64,000 nucleotides of DNA from Streptomyces sp. NBC_00670. GTDB taxonomy: Bacteria > Actinomycetota > Actinomycetes > Streptomycetales > Streptomycetaceae. A program made the position numbers and the translations under genes. The notes beneath the pieces are model-generated. The model did no database searches. It was not told the DNA's origin and worked only from the letters and a program-made list of their open reading frames with translations. Location of the stretch: assembly GCF_036226765.1 (NCBI RefSeq), contig NZ_CP109017.1, positions 372,001 through 436,000 of the forward strand, given 5' to 3'. Shown piece by piece: positions 1-7,625 of the stretch; position 1 is the first letter of the stretch; each line of letters opens with the position of its first letter.

Positions 1-538
1 GTTCGTCGACGCCACCGCCGACCGGTTCGGCCGTCTCGACGGCGCGTACAACAACGCGGCCGTCACCCAGGGCGGACGTCTGGACCAAGTGTCGGAGGAG
101 GACTTCGACCGGATCATGGCCGTGAACGTCAAGGGCACCTGGCTCTGCATCCGCGAGGAGGTGCGGGTCATGGAGGCGCAGGGCTCCGGTTCGATCGTCA
201 ACACGAGCAGCATCGGCGGGCTGCGCGGCAGCTCCGGCATGGGCGCCTACCAGGCCACCAAGCACGCGGTCATCGGGCTGACCCGGACGGCGGCCCACGA
301 CTTCGGGCCGCTCGGCATCCGGGTCAACGTCATCGCCCCCGGGCCCACCGAGACGCCGATGCTCGACCGGACGCGCCTCGCGATCCCCGGCGGCGTGGAG
401 GCCCGTATCGCCGCCACCCCGCTGCGGAAGGCGGGCACGGGCAGCGAGGTCGGCGCGACCGCGGCCTTCCTGCTCAGTGACCGGGCGAGCCACATCAGCG
501 GGGCCGTGCTGCCGGTCGACGGAGGGTTCAGTGCCTGA
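1..538 (+). CDS. SDR family NAD(P)-dependent oxidoreductase (5' end outside window)
   Basis: C-terminal part of a short-chain dehydrogenase/reductase. The reading frame is open from base 2, so the Rossmann glycine motif lies upstream of the window. Visible are the NNAA motif (NNAG in most SDRs), the conserved VNVKG segment, a catalytic serine in NTSSIGG, and the YxxxK pair in YQATK. The C-terminal PVDGGFSA ending is typical of classical SDRs. The stop codon overlaps the GTG start of the iron-dependent dehydrogenase, so the genes are translationally coupled. Substrate unknown; the operon partners suggest successive alcohol/ketone/aldehyde oxidations. Confidence 0.93.
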   Translation, partial: FVDATADRFGRLDGAYNNAAVTQGGRLDQVSEEDFDRIMAVNVKGTWLCIREEVRVMEAQGSGSIVNTSSIGGLRGSSGMGAYQATKHAVIGLTRTAAHDFGPLGIRVNVIAPGPTETPMLDRTRLAIPGGVEARIAATPLRKAGTGSEVGATAAFLLSDRASHISGAVLPVDGGFSA

Positions 539-1808
539 GACCACCGGCGCCGCCCCCGGCGCCCTTGCCTGCCTGCCCGGAACGCTGCGGCTGCCGGCGC
601 GGGTGCACTTCGGCCACGGCTCCCGGGCACTGCTGCCGGAGGTCGTGGCCCTGCACGGACGGCGGGTGTTCGCCGTCGTCGACCCGTTCCTCGCGACCAC
701 ACCGCACATCACCGCCGTCCTCGACGCACTGACCGGCGCCGGTCTCGACGTGCGGACGTACACCAGCGTCACCCCGGAACTGCCCGTCGGCACCCTGGAC
801 TCCGCCGCCGTCCAGGCGCGGGAGTACGGCGCCGAGGTCGTCCTCGCGATCGGCGGGGGCAGCGCCCTGGACGCGGCCAAGCTGATCGCGCTGCTGTGCG
901 TGCACGAGGGTCCGCCGGAGCGGTACTACGGCGAGAACCTGGTGCCCGGTCCGGTCGTGCCGGTGGTCGCGGTGCCGACGACCGCGGGCACCGGGTCGGA
1001 GGTGACACCGGTGGCCGTCGTCTCCGATCCGGGCCGGGAGCTGAAGGTGGGTGTCTCCAGCCCGTTCCTGGTACCGGCCGCGGCGGTCGTCGACCCCGAT
1101 CTCACCCTGGGCGCACCGCGCGGGGTGACCGCCTTCTCCGGCATCGACGCGCTCGTGCACGCCGCCGAGTCCTACACCGCGCGGCCACTGCCCGCCGACT
1201 GGTCGGGGACGCCGCCGGTGTTCACGGGGCGCAACGCGCTGACGGAGCCGGTCGCGCTCCAGGCGGCGGGAAGGCTGGGGCCCTGGTTGCCGGTCGCCGT
1301 CCGGGAGCCCGTCGGCCGGCACGCCCGGCACGAGGTGGCCCTGGGCGCGCTGCTCGCCGGGATCGCCTTCGGCTCGACCGGCACGCATCTGTGCCATGCC
1401 TTGCAGTACCCGATCGGCGCGCTCACCAAGACGCCGCACGGCCTGGGCACCGGGCTGCTGCTGCCCTACGTCCTGGACGCGCTGCGCGCCGACGCCGACG
1501 TGGCCGTGCGGGTCGCCGCGTTCGGGGCGGCGCTGGAACACCTCCCGGCGGAGGACGCCTCCGCGCTGCGGACGGTGATGCGCGTGGCCGAGCTCAACGA
1601 GGCCATCGGGGTCCCCGCGACGCTCGCCGAACTCGGCATCGAGCGGGACCAGTTGGCGGACATCGCCGAGCTGGGCCTGCGCTCGGCACGGCTCCTCGCC
1701 ATCGCCCCGCTGGAGCCGTCCCGGGAGCTGCTCCTGGACATCCTCGGACGGGCGCACGCCGGAATCCTCGACGGAACGGACAGCCACAGGAAACGGACGG
1801 TGGTATGA
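531..1808 (+). CDS. Iron-containing alcohol dehydrogenase family protein (possibly maleylacetate-reductase-like)
   Basis: 425-aa group III, Fe-dependent alcohol dehydrogenase. The N-terminal half carries the nucleotide-binding motif IGGGSALDAAK and the GTGSEVTP loop. The C-terminal helical half carries metal-ligand histidines in IDALVHAAES and in HALQYPIGALTKTPHGLG. GTG 531 is chosen because it overlaps the upstream SDR stop and leaves the normal family N-terminus; a longer in-frame start at 477 would add SDR-derived residues. The gene ends in an ATGA overlap with the aldehyde dehydrogenase. Together the three genes could oxidise a small (hydroxy)alcohol to an acid. Exact substrate cannot be read from sequence. 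Confidence 0.9.
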   Translation: MPETTGAAPGALACLPGTLRLPARVHFGHGSRALLPEVVALHGRRVFAVVDPFLATTPHITAVLDALTGAGLDVRTYTSVTPELPVGTLDSAAVQAREYGAEVVLAIGGGSALDAAKLIALLCVHEGPPERYYGENLVPGPVVPVVAVPTTAGTGSEVTPVAVVSDPGRELKVGVSSPFLVPAAAVVDPDLTLGAPRGVTAFSGIDALVHAAESYTARPLPADWSGTPPVFTGRNALTEPVALQAAGRLGPWLPVAVREPVGRHARHEVALGALLAGIAFGSTGTHLCHALQYPIGALTKTPHGLGTGLLLPYVLDALRADADVAVRVAAFGAALEHLPAEDASALRTVMRVAELNEAIGVPATLAELGIERDQLADIAELGLRSARLLAIAPLEPSRELLLDILGRAHAGILDGTDSHRKRTVV

Positions 1809-3232
1809 ACCCGCACACGGACCTGTTCATCGGCGGCCGGTGGCGGCCGGGCGCCGACGGCGAGCGGTTCGACGTCGTCGATCCCGCCGACCTCTCGGTG
1901 CTCGCCCGCTTCGCCGTCGCCACCGAGCGGGACTGCCTGGACGCCGTCGACGCGGCCGCCGCCGCACAGGAGTCCTGGGCGGCGACCGCGCCGCGCGAGC
2001 GCGGTGAACTGCTGCGCGCCGCCTACGACATCCTCACCGCCGAAATCGAGGAGTTCGCCGAGCTCATGGTGCGGGAGAACGGCAAGTCCTGGGCGGACGC
2101 GCTCGGTGAGGCGCACTACGCCAAGGAGTTCTTCCGCTGGTTCGCCGAGGAGGCCGTCCGCGTGCCGGGCGACTACCGGCTCTCCCCTTCCGGCGACAAG
2201 CGGATCGTCGTCGACCGGCAGCCGATCGGGGTGTCACTGCTGATCACCCCCTGGAACTTCCCCGCGGCGATGGCGACGCGCAAGCTGGCTCCCGCGCTCG
2301 CCGCCGGCTGTACGACCGTCCTCAAGCCCGCCGGGGAGACACCGCTCACCGCGGCCTACGTGGTGGAGGTGCTGCGGCGGGCCGGGGTCCCCGACGGCGT
2401 CGTCAACCTGGTCACACCCGTGCCGCCGGGCCCCGCCGTCAAGCGGATGCTGGACCGGCCGGAGGTCAGGAAGCTGTCGTTCACCGGGTCCACCGAGGTC
2501 GGCCGGGAGTTGCTGCGCGGGTGCGCGGACACGGTGGTGAGCGCGTCGATGGAGCTGGGCGGCAACGCGCCCCTGCTCGTACTCCCGGGCGCGGATCTGG
2601 AGTTGACGGTGCGGGAGGCGCTGCTCGCCAAGTTGCGCAACGGCGGAGCGGCCTGCACCGCCGCCAACCGGTTCTACGTCCACGCCTCGCTGCACGACGA
2701 GTTCGTCGCCCGGATGGACGCCGCGCTCGCCGAGGTCACGGTCGGCCCCGGTCTGGACCGTGCGCACACGCTCGGCGCGCTCGTGTCGGTCGCCGAGCGG
2801 GACAAGGTCGCCGCCCTCGTCGAGGCCGCGGTCGCGCAGGGGGCGACCCTCGTACGGGGCGGCGGCGGCCGGGCCGGCGGCGCGTTCTACGACGCGACAC
2901 TGCTCACCGGGGTCGTGCACGGTTCGCCACTGACCAGGACGGAGATCTTCGGGCCGGTGACCGCGGTCGTCCGGTACGAGGACGTCGACGAGGCGGTCCG
3001 GATGGCCAACGACACGGTGCACGGGCTGATGGCGTACGTGTTCGGCGAGGAACGGGAGGCGATGGCCGTCGCCCGCCGGCTGGAGGCCGGCATGGTCGCG
3101 GTCAACCGGGGCGTGGTGAGCGATCCGGCGGCGCCGTTCGGCGGGGTCAAGCAGAGCGGCCTGGGCCGGGAGGGCGGCTTCGAGGGCATCCTGGAGTTCC
3201 TGGAGGAGAAGTACCTGGCGCTGACCGCGTGA
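1805..3232 (+). CDS. NAD(P)-dependent aldehyde dehydrogenase (succinate-semialdehyde dehydrogenase-like)
   Basis: 475-aa ALDH superfamily enzyme. The conserved TPWNFPAA segment, the FTGSTEVGR cofactor loop, the general-base glutamate in MELGGNAPL and the catalytic cysteine in GGAACTAANRF (near residue 280) are all present, followed by the EIFGPV block and the C-terminal PFGGVKQSGLGREG motif. The start overlaps the preceding stop (ATGA). It may act on the aldehyde made by the upstream dehydrogenase. A semialdehyde role, for example 2-oxoglutarate semialdehyde from the glucarate pathway 4 kb downstream, is possible but unproven. Confidence 0.93.
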   Translation: MNPHTDLFIGGRWRPGADGERFDVVDPADLSVLARFAVATERDCLDAVDAAAAAQESWAATAPRERGELLRAAYDILTAEIEEFAELMVRENGKSWADALGEAHYAKEFFRWFAEEAVRVPGDYRLSPSGDKRIVVDRQPIGVSLLITPWNFPAAMATRKLAPALAAGCTTVLKPAGETPLTAAYVVEVLRRAGVPDGVVNLVTPVPPGPAVKRMLDRPEVRKLSFTGSTEVGRELLRGCADTVVSASMELGGNAPLLVLPGADLELTVREALLAKLRNGGAACTAANRFYVHASLHDEFVARMDAALAEVTVGPGLDRAHTLGALVSVAERDKVAALVEAAVAQGATLVRGGGGRAGGAFYDATLLTGVVHGSPLTRTEIFGPVTAVVRYEDVDEAVRMANDTVHGLMAYVFGEEREAMAVARRLEAGMVAVNRGVVSDPAAPFGGVKQSGLGREGGFEGILEFLEEKYLALTA

Positions 3233-3236
3233 CGTC

Positions 3237-3290
3237 GGTCCCCCGGGGGCTCCCCTCCGGGGCTTTCGCCCCTTCCGCCCCCGGGGGACC
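3237..3290 (+). terminator. Hairpin terminator after the dehydrogenase operon
   Basis: A 14-bp perfect inverted repeat, GGTCCCCCGGGGGC (3237-3250) and GCCCCCGGGGGACC (3277-3290), starts 5 bases after the aldehyde dehydrogenase stop. A shorter CCCC/GGGG pairing sits in the loop. There is no long T-run, as is usual in Streptomyces. It lies between convergent genes and can serve both. Confidence 0.75.
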
Positions 3291-3317
3291 CGTATCGACG
3301 AGCACTCCGACGAGCGC

Positions 3318-3755
3318 TCAGGCGCAGATGAGGTCCCTGACCGTCTGGAACGCCTCGTACTCCTCCTTCTGGTCGACGGGGAGCTGGTAGAAGCCGGCGG
3401 TTATCCGCGGCACCGACGGGATGACCGTCAGACGGAACTTCTGGCCGTCGGTCGTGGAGAGGTGGAAGCGGCCCTGGAGGTCGCGCTTCTTCACGGCGGC
3501 GCGGTTGGTGTCGGTGATGGTCACCGGCGTGCCCGGGGTGATCACCCCGTTGTTCTCCTCGATCGGTACGACGACGAGTTCCGTGCTGCCGGGTCTGAAG
3601 CCGACGGCGTAGTTGTAGACCGTGGTGCTGCGGTACACGACGTAGTTCCGCTGCTTCATGTCCGAGGCGTAGACCTTGGTGTACCCCGTCCCGTTCGGTA
3701 CGGCGGCGTCGAAGGCCGCGTGGAGCGCCGCCTTGAGTTCTTCCTTGCTCGCCAC
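3318..3755 (-). CDS. Uncharacterised 145-aa protein
   Basis: I do not recognise the family. The protein begins VASKEELKAALHAAFD and continues with alternating beta-rich segments (YTKVYASDMKQRNYVVYRST, VVVPIEENNGVITPGTPV, KKRDLQGRFHLSTTDGQKFR) and one cysteine near the C-terminus. No signal peptide or membrane segment is seen, so it is probably cytosolic. GTG 3755 is preferred because a GAGGGACG ribosome site lies just upstream; longer in-frame versions run into low-complexity Arg/Pro/Gly sequence. It is transcribed away from the TetR gene and ends tail-to-tail with the dehydrogenase operon. Confidence 0.75.
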   Translation of the reverse strand: MASKEELKAALHAAFDAAVPNGTGYTKVYASDMKQRNYVVYRSTTVYNYAVGFRPGSTELVVVPIEENNGVITPGTPVTITDTNRAAVKKRDLQGRFHLSTTDGQKFRLTVIPSVPRITAGFYQLPVDQKEEYEAFQTVRDLICA

Positions 3756-4071
3756 TGTGGTTCGTCCCTCTCGGTGTCCGTGCTGTTCGTGTCTGTTCGT
3801 GCCGTCCGCGGCTGTCCGCGGCCGTCCGTACGGACGGCCGCGTGCGCGCGTGCCCGCGGGGCCGGGGCGCGCGGCGCGGCGCGGCCCCGGGCGGGTTCGA
3901 CCGGGGTTGACTGTACAGCCAGCCAGTCGAAATGCCGAATGCCAATTACCTTTGTGGGGGGCCGAGTTCGGGCCGGGCGCCGCCCCGGAACGGCGCCGCG
4001 GGGCGGGGAAGGGAGAATGGTCCCTGCTGGGGGCCGCTCCCGGCGTGCAGCGCGAGTCGAGAGAAGGTGGG
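3756..4071. promoter_or_regulatory. Divergent promoter region with candidate TetR operator
   Basis: This 316-bp gap separates the 145-aa protein gene from the TetR gene. No gene is supported in it. At 3909-3928 GACTG and CAGTC form a dyad spaced by 10 bases, and TTGACT at 3907-3912 could be a -35 element, although no good -10 follows. The rest is GC-rich with short repeats of CCGTCCG/GTACGGAC around 3820-3845. The divergent layout makes this the natural place for TetR binding; this is inference. Confidence 0.4.
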
Positions 4072-4734
4072 GTGGCGGTGTCGCCGCGAAGGCCGGAGGC
4101 GAACGAGGAGTTGCGGGCCCAGTCGCGGGAGAAGATCCTCGGCGCGGCCCTGGAGGTCTTCGCCGAGAAGGGGTACCACGACGCCACGGTCTCCGACATC
4201 ACCGCCCGGGCCGGCGTCTCGCGCGGCCTGCTGACGTACTACTTCCCGGGGAAGCAGAGCCTCGTCGACGAACTCCTGGACCGCTATCTGGACGGCGTGG
4301 CCACGCTCGTCGAGGTGCGGGGCACGCCCGACGAACGGCTGGCCGCCATCATCGACGGGGTCCTCGTCACCGCCGCCGCGACGGTGCGGGTGCAGCGCAT
4401 CACGCTGAGCCTCGTGGTCAACCCGGCCACGCACCCCCTGTTCGCGGCGGCGGAGGCGCGCAAGGAGGAGCGGCTGGCGGCGCTGGAGGACACGCTCCGG
4501 GACATGTTCGCCGCCCGGGGCGCGGCGGACCCCGAGCTGGAGGAGGTACTGCTGCGCAGCGTCCTGGAGGGCGTGATCTTCAAAACGGCGGTGTACGGCG
4601 GCCAGTACCCGGCCGAACAGATCCGACGCCGCCTCTACGCGCTCTACGACCTGCCCGCCCCCAAGACCGACCTGCTCCCCGCACTCCCGCCCGACCAGGG
4701 CCGGATGCGAGCGGCCCGGGCGCTCGACGGCTAG
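4072..4734 (+). CDS. TetR/AcrR family transcriptional regulator
   Basis: About 220 aa. The N-terminal HTH domain (residues ~15-65) reads SREKILGAALEVFAEKGYH, then TVSDITARAGVSRGLLTYYF, the canonical TetR pattern including the recognition-helix YYF. The remaining ~150 residues form the all-helical ligand/dimer domain. Start is uncertain between GTG 4072 and GTG 4078; an AGAAGG Shine-Dalgarno at 4062-4067 could serve either. It is divergent from the unknown 145-aa gene, so autoregulation through the shared intergenic region is likely. Ligand unknown. Confidence 0.93.
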   Translation: MAVSPRRPEANEELRAQSREKILGAALEVFAEKGYHDATVSDITARAGVSRGLLTYYFPGKQSLVDELLDRYLDGVATLVEVRGTPDERLAAIIDGVLVTAAATVRVQRITLSLVVNPATHPLFAAAEARKEERLAALEDTLRDMFAARGAADPELEEVLLRSVLEGVIFKTAVYGGQYPAEQIRRRLYALYDLPAPKTDLLPALPPDQGRMRAARALDG

Positions 4735-4878
4735 CCGGACCCGCCTGCGACAGCCGTTTCCCCGGCAACCACCGGACCCCGGCGGGCAGCCGAACCCGCC
4801 ACCGACACCGACCCCCGGCAGGCAGCCGACCCCCGGCGGGCGGCCCGCCCGCCCCGCCGCCCGCCGGGGACCGTCACC

Positions 4879-5184
4879 TCACCAGGACGACTTCGTCACC
4901 CCCGGCAGGAAGCCCGCGTGTGCCTCTTCGCGCATGCGGACCCGGGAGAGGCCGAACTTGCGCAGATGTCCGCGCGGGCGGCCGTCTACGGCGTCGCGGT
5001 TGCGTACCCGCGTGGCGCTGGCGTCCCGCGGCTGGCGGCGCAACTCCCGTAGCGCTTCGGCGCGTTCGGTCTCGCTCGAACCCGGCCTGCGGATGATGTC
5101 CTTCAGTTCGGCGCGGCGGGCGGCATGGCGCTGGACGACCGCCTTGCGCCGCTCGTTCTTCGCGATCTTGCTCTTCTTCGCCAT
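4879..5184 (-). CDS. rpsN: 30S ribosomal protein S14, zinc-free (C-) paralogue
   Basis: 101 aa, starting [14 protein letters not shown] and carrying the [17 protein letters not shown] and [18 protein letters not shown] core of long-form S14. The zinc-binding CxxC motifs of short S14 are absent, so it is the C- form that replaces the zinc-containing protein under zinc starvation. Its ATG overlaps the rpmB stop (TGATG), forming an rpmB-rpsN operon transcribed away from rpmG. A Zur-like box in the divergent region suggests zinc-dependent repression. Confidence 0.96.
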   Translation of the reverse strand: MAKKSKIAKNERRKAVVQRHAARRAELKDIIRRPGSSETERAEALRELRRQPRDASATRVRNRDAVDGRPRGHLRKFGLSRVRMREEAHAGFLPGVTKSSW

Positions 5185-5420
5185 CAGACGCGCTCCCCTC
5201 GCGCCCTGATGCGTGCCACGGCGGCCTCGATGCCGAGGGCGTCCACGGTCTTGATGCCCTTGGCGCTCAGCACCAGCCGGACGTACCGGCCCTCGCTCGG
5301 CAGCCAGTAGCGCTTGCGCTGGATGTTGGGGTCGAACCGGCGCGACGTACGCCGGTGCGAGTGGGAGATCTTGTTGCCGAAGCCGGGGCGCGCCCCGGTC
5401 AGTTGGCAGTGCGCGGACAT
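5184..5420 (-). CDS. rpmB: 50S ribosomal protein L28, zinc-free paralogue
   Basis: 78 aa. The L28 core [20 protein letters not shown] is present. The zinc-binding CxxC pairs of the housekeeping L28 are missing: only one cysteine remains, in [12 protein letters not shown]. The gene is first in the rpmB-rpsN operon and starts 44 bp from the Zur-like box. A GGAGAGG ribosome site precedes the ATG. Expected role is to take the place of zinc-loaded L28 when zinc is scarce, freeing zinc from ribosomes. Confidence 0.96.
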   Translation of the reverse strand: MSAHCQLTGARPGFGNKISHSHRRTSRRFDPNIQRKRYWLPSEGRYVRLVLSAKGIKTVDALGIEAAVARIRARGERV

Positions 5421-5454
5421 GGGTGTCCTGGTCCTCTCCGGAGCGACGAGCCCC

Positions 5455-5490
5455 TGTCGATAATGAAAATCGTTGTCGTATGCTACCCCC
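5455..5490 (+). promoter_or_regulatory. rpmG promoter, probably giving a leaderless mRNA
   Basis: TATGCT at 5479-5484 ends only 6 bases before the rpmG ATG at 5491, so transcription should begin at or next to the start codon. No Shine-Dalgarno sequence is present in the intervening CACCCCC-like stretch. TGTCGA at 5455-5460 is a plausible -35 with an 18-bp spacer, and the spacer is occupied by the Zur-like box. Confidence 0.6.
5464..5478. promoter_or_regulatory. Zur-like operator in divergent ribosomal-protein promoter
   Basis: TGAAAATCGTTGTCG at 5464-5478 resembles the actinobacterial Zur palindrome TGAAAATgaTTTTCA, with a weaker right half. It lies between rpmB and rpmG and immediately abuts a TATGCT -10 hexamer (5479-5484) for rpmG. 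A zinc-bound repressor here would block both directions. Assignment rests on the motif and the zinc-free paralogues on both sides. Confidence 0.78.
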
Positions 5491-5655
5491 ATGGCTCGCA
5501 ACGAGATCCGCCCGATCATCAAGCTCCGCTCCACCGCCGGCACCGGCTACACGTACGTGACCCGCAAGAACCGGCGGAACGACCCCGACCGCCTGGTCCT
5601 GCGCAAGTACGACCCGGTCGCGGGCCGGCACGTCGAGTTCCGCGAGGAACGCTGA
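5491..5655 (+). CDS. rpmG: 50S ribosomal protein L33, zinc-free paralogue
   Basis: 54 aa, [20 protein letters not shown] followed by [15 protein letters not shown] and ending [18 protein letters not shown], a standard L33. Both CxxC pairs of the zinc-binding form are absent. ATG 5491 is chosen over TTG 5473 because it gives the canonical MAR start and fits a leaderless transcript from the TATGCT -10. First gene of the rpmG-rpmE2-cobW-like-rpmF operon. Confidence 0.96.
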   Translation: MARNEIRPIIKLRSTAGTGYTYVTRKNRRNDPDRLVLRKYDPVAGRHVEFREER

Positions 5656-5705
5656 CGCCCGGCAGCGACGCCACAACCCCGCTCCGACCCCTGCGAGGAC
5701 CCACC

Positions 5706-5957
5706 ATGAAATCCGGTATCCATCCGCCCTACGGCCCCGTCGTCTTCCGTGACCGCGCGGCGGGGTTCGCCTTCCTCACCCGTTCCACCATGACCAGCGA
5801 CCGCACCGTGGAGTGGGAGGACGGCGAGGTGTACCCCGTGGTCGACGTCGAGATCTCCTCGGCGAGCCACCCCTTCTACACGGGCACCGCCCGGGTGGTC
5901 GACACCGCCGGGCGGGTCGAGCGCTTCGAGCGCCGCTACGGCCGCGGGGCCCGCTGA
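5706..5957 (+). CDS. rpmE2: 50S ribosomal protein L31 type B
   Basis: 83 aa. It begins [20 protein letters not shown] and has the [20 protein letters not shown] block typical of type B L31. The zinc-binding cysteines of type A L31 are lacking. A GAGGA ribosome site (5695-5699) precedes the ATG. The stop shares one base with the ATG of the CobW-like gene (TGATG). Type B L31 is the usual zinc-starvation replacement. Confidence 0.95.
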   Translation: MKSGIHPPYGPVVFRDRAAGFAFLTRSTMTSDRTVEWEDGEVYPVVDVEISSASHPFYTGTARVVDTAGRVERFERRYGRGAR

Positions 5958-7111
5958 TGTCCGCCGCCCACCCGCTCCCCGTCCTGCTCGTCGCCGGTCT
6001 GCACGCCGACGCGCGCCGGCGCGCCGTGGACCGGCTGCTGCGGGACGTGCCCGGCAGCGTCGTCGTCCACCACGACCTGTCGGCGGCCGCGTCCGGCACC
6101 GTACGGCGCACCGTCCGCGACCTCTCGGGCCCGCGCGCGTACGACGAGATCCCGCTGGTCGACGGCTGCGCGTGCTGTGCGCTGCGCGAGGACCTGCTGC
6201 CGGAGCTGCGGCGGCTCGCGGAGGAGGGCACGCCCCGGCTGGCGGTGGTCGAGCTGTGGGACTCCGTCGAGCCGCGCACCGTCGCCGAGCTGGTGGCCGC
6301 GCACGGCGCCGGCGTCCTGCGCCTGGCCAACGTCATGACGGCGGTCGACCCCGCGCTGGTGCTGCCCACCCTCGGCAACGGGGACGACCTCGCCGAGGCG
6401 GGGCTCGCGGCGGCCGCGACGGACCGGCGGACCGTGGGCGACACCTTCGCCCGTCAGCTGGAGTACCCGGCCGTGCACGTCCTGGCCGACCCCGGCGCGG
6501 CGGACCCGGACGACCTCGCGCTGCTCACCCAGCTCCACCCGACGGCCCTGCGCGTCCCGCTCGACTCGGCGGAGCCGGCCCGGCTGGCGTTCGCCGGGTT
6601 CGACGTGGAGGCCGCGGCGGTGGCGCAGCACCCGGCCTGCGCCCGGCTTCCGCAGGACGCGGACGAGGCGGGCGTGGCCACCCTGGTCTGGCGCGGCCGG
6701 CGCCCCTTCCACCCGGAACGCCTGTACGCGGCGCTGGAGGAGCTGTGCTGCGCGGCCGTCCGCAGCCGGGGCCGGTTCTGGCTCGCGGACCGGCCCGACA
6801 CCCTGCTGTCGTGGGACGCGGCGGGCGGCGCCCTGTGCGTGGAGGACACCGGCCCGTGGCTCGCCTCGCTGCCCGACGCGGCCTGGGACCTGGTGCCGCC
6901 CGCCCGCCGCGCCGCCGCCGCGCTCGACTGGCACCCCGAGCACGGGGACCGGGGGCAGCACCTGGTGTTCACCTCCCCCGGGCTCGACGGGGACGAGCTG
7001 TCCACCGTCCTCGCGTCCTGCCTGCTCACCGACGAGGAGCTGGCGGGCGGCACCGAGGCGTGGAAACGCCTGCCGTCCGCCTTCGACGCGCTCCTCGACC
7101 CCGTTTCCTGA
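5957..7111 (+). CDS. CobW/G3E-family protein with degenerate P-loop
   Basis: 384 aa. CobW-family metal chaperones are GTPases with an N-terminal Walker A, a CxCC metal motif and a CobW_C domain. Here the CxCC motif is clear ([16 protein letters not shown], near residue 75) and the C-terminal domain has the expected [19 protein letters not shown] and TWxP-like late segments. The N-terminus reads [20 protein letters not shown] where GxxGAGKTT is expected, so the Walker A lysine and Thr/Ser are missing. Translationally coupled to rpmE2 and followed by rpmF, which implies a zinc-starvation role. It may bind metal without hydrolysing GTP. Confidence 0.85.
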   Translation: MSAAHPLPVLLVAGLHADARRRAVDRLLRDVPGSVVVHHDLSAAASGTVRRTVRDLSGPRAYDEIPLVDGCACCALREDLLPELRRLAEEGTPRLAVVELWDSVEPRTVAELVAAHGAGVLRLANVMTAVDPALVLPTLGNGDDLAEAGLAAAATDRRTVGDTFARQLEYPAVHVLADPGAADPDDLALLTQLHPTALRVPLDSAEPARLAFAGFDVEAAAVAQHPACARLPQDADEAGVATLVWRGRRPFHPERLYAALEELCCAAVRSRGRFWLADRPDTLLSWDAAGGALCVEDTGPWLASLPDAAWDLVPPARRAAAALDWHPEHGDRGQHLVFTSPGLDGDELSTVLASCLLTDEELAGGTEAWKRLPSAFDALLDPVS

Positions 7112-7151
7112 CCACTCCCGCCCCCGGCCCCACCCGACGGAGGAACTCCTC

Positions 7152-7322
7152 ATGGCCGTGCCCAAGCGCAAGATGTCCCGCAGCAACACTCGTCACCGCC
7201 GTGCCCAGTGGAAGGCGGCCGCTCCCCGTCTCGTACCGGTGACGGTGGACGGCGTCTCCCATCTGGTGCCGCAGCACCTCGTCCCGGCGTACCGGCGCGG
7301 GCTGTTGCGCCCGGAGGACTGA
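7152..7322 (+). CDS. rpmF: 50S ribosomal protein L32, zinc-free paralogue
   Basis: 56 aa, [20 protein letters not shown] followed by [14 protein letters not shown] and ending in [13 protein letters not shown]. The L32 N-terminus is unmistakable and the CxxC...CxxC zinc knuckle of the housekeeping form is replaced. A strong GGAGGAA ribosome site ends 7 bases before the ATG. Last gene of the Zur-linked operon; a perfect hairpin follows. Confidence 0.95.
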   Translation: MAVPKRKMSRSNTRHRRAQWKAAAPRLVPVTVDGVSHLVPQHLVPAYRRGLLRPED

Positions 7323-7345
7323 CGGCACCCGCGACAACACCCCGG

Positions 7346-7376
7346 CGGCCCGGCACGGCGTACCCGTGCCGGGCCG
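7346..7376 (+). terminator. Hairpin terminator after rpmF
   Basis: A 13-bp perfect stem, CGGCCCGGCACGG (7346-7358) with CCGTGCCGGGCCG (7364-7376), and a 5-base loop, 24 bases after the rpmF stop. It closes the ribosomal-protein operon. The remaining gap to 7531 holds nothing else I can support. Confidence 0.8.
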
Positions 7377-7531
7377 TCGTGCTGTGCGCAAGTCGCTCCG
7401 CGGGCACGGCCGTTCGAAACCTTTCCTGTCGGGCCCGCGCCTCCTCTCCCGCGAACCCCGGACACCTCCTTGTCCGCTGTCTCCGTTGCCGCATCGTGCC
7501 CGAAGGGTGAAAACGGAGGTGCGCAAACGCC

Positions 7532-7602
7532 TTGACCCTGGCGATCCACCGACCTTACATTCCCCGAGTCATTCGTCATCGTGACGAGTGTTCACATATG
7601 TG
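7532..7602 (+). promoter_or_regulatory. Promoter and two dyads upstream of the glucarate operon
   Basis: TTGACC (7532-7537), a 17-bp spacer and TTACAT (7555-7560) form a good sigma-70-type promoter. Just downstream lie two dyads: TCGTCA-tcg-TGACGA (7573-7587) and the 10-bp palindrome CACATATGTG (7593-7602). Their position after the -10 would suit roadblock repression. The binding regulator is not identified; the nearest GntR gene is at 12185. Confidence 0.55.
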
Positions 7603-7625
7603 GTCAGCAAGTGGATGAGGTCTCC

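Noticed and set aside
1805..3232. Assigning the aldehyde dehydrogenase as 2-oxoglutarate semialdehyde dehydrogenase of the glucarate pathway
   Set aside because: It is in a separate operon with its own dehydrogenases and 4 kb from kdgD; motifs do not separate it from other semialdehyde dehydrogenases.
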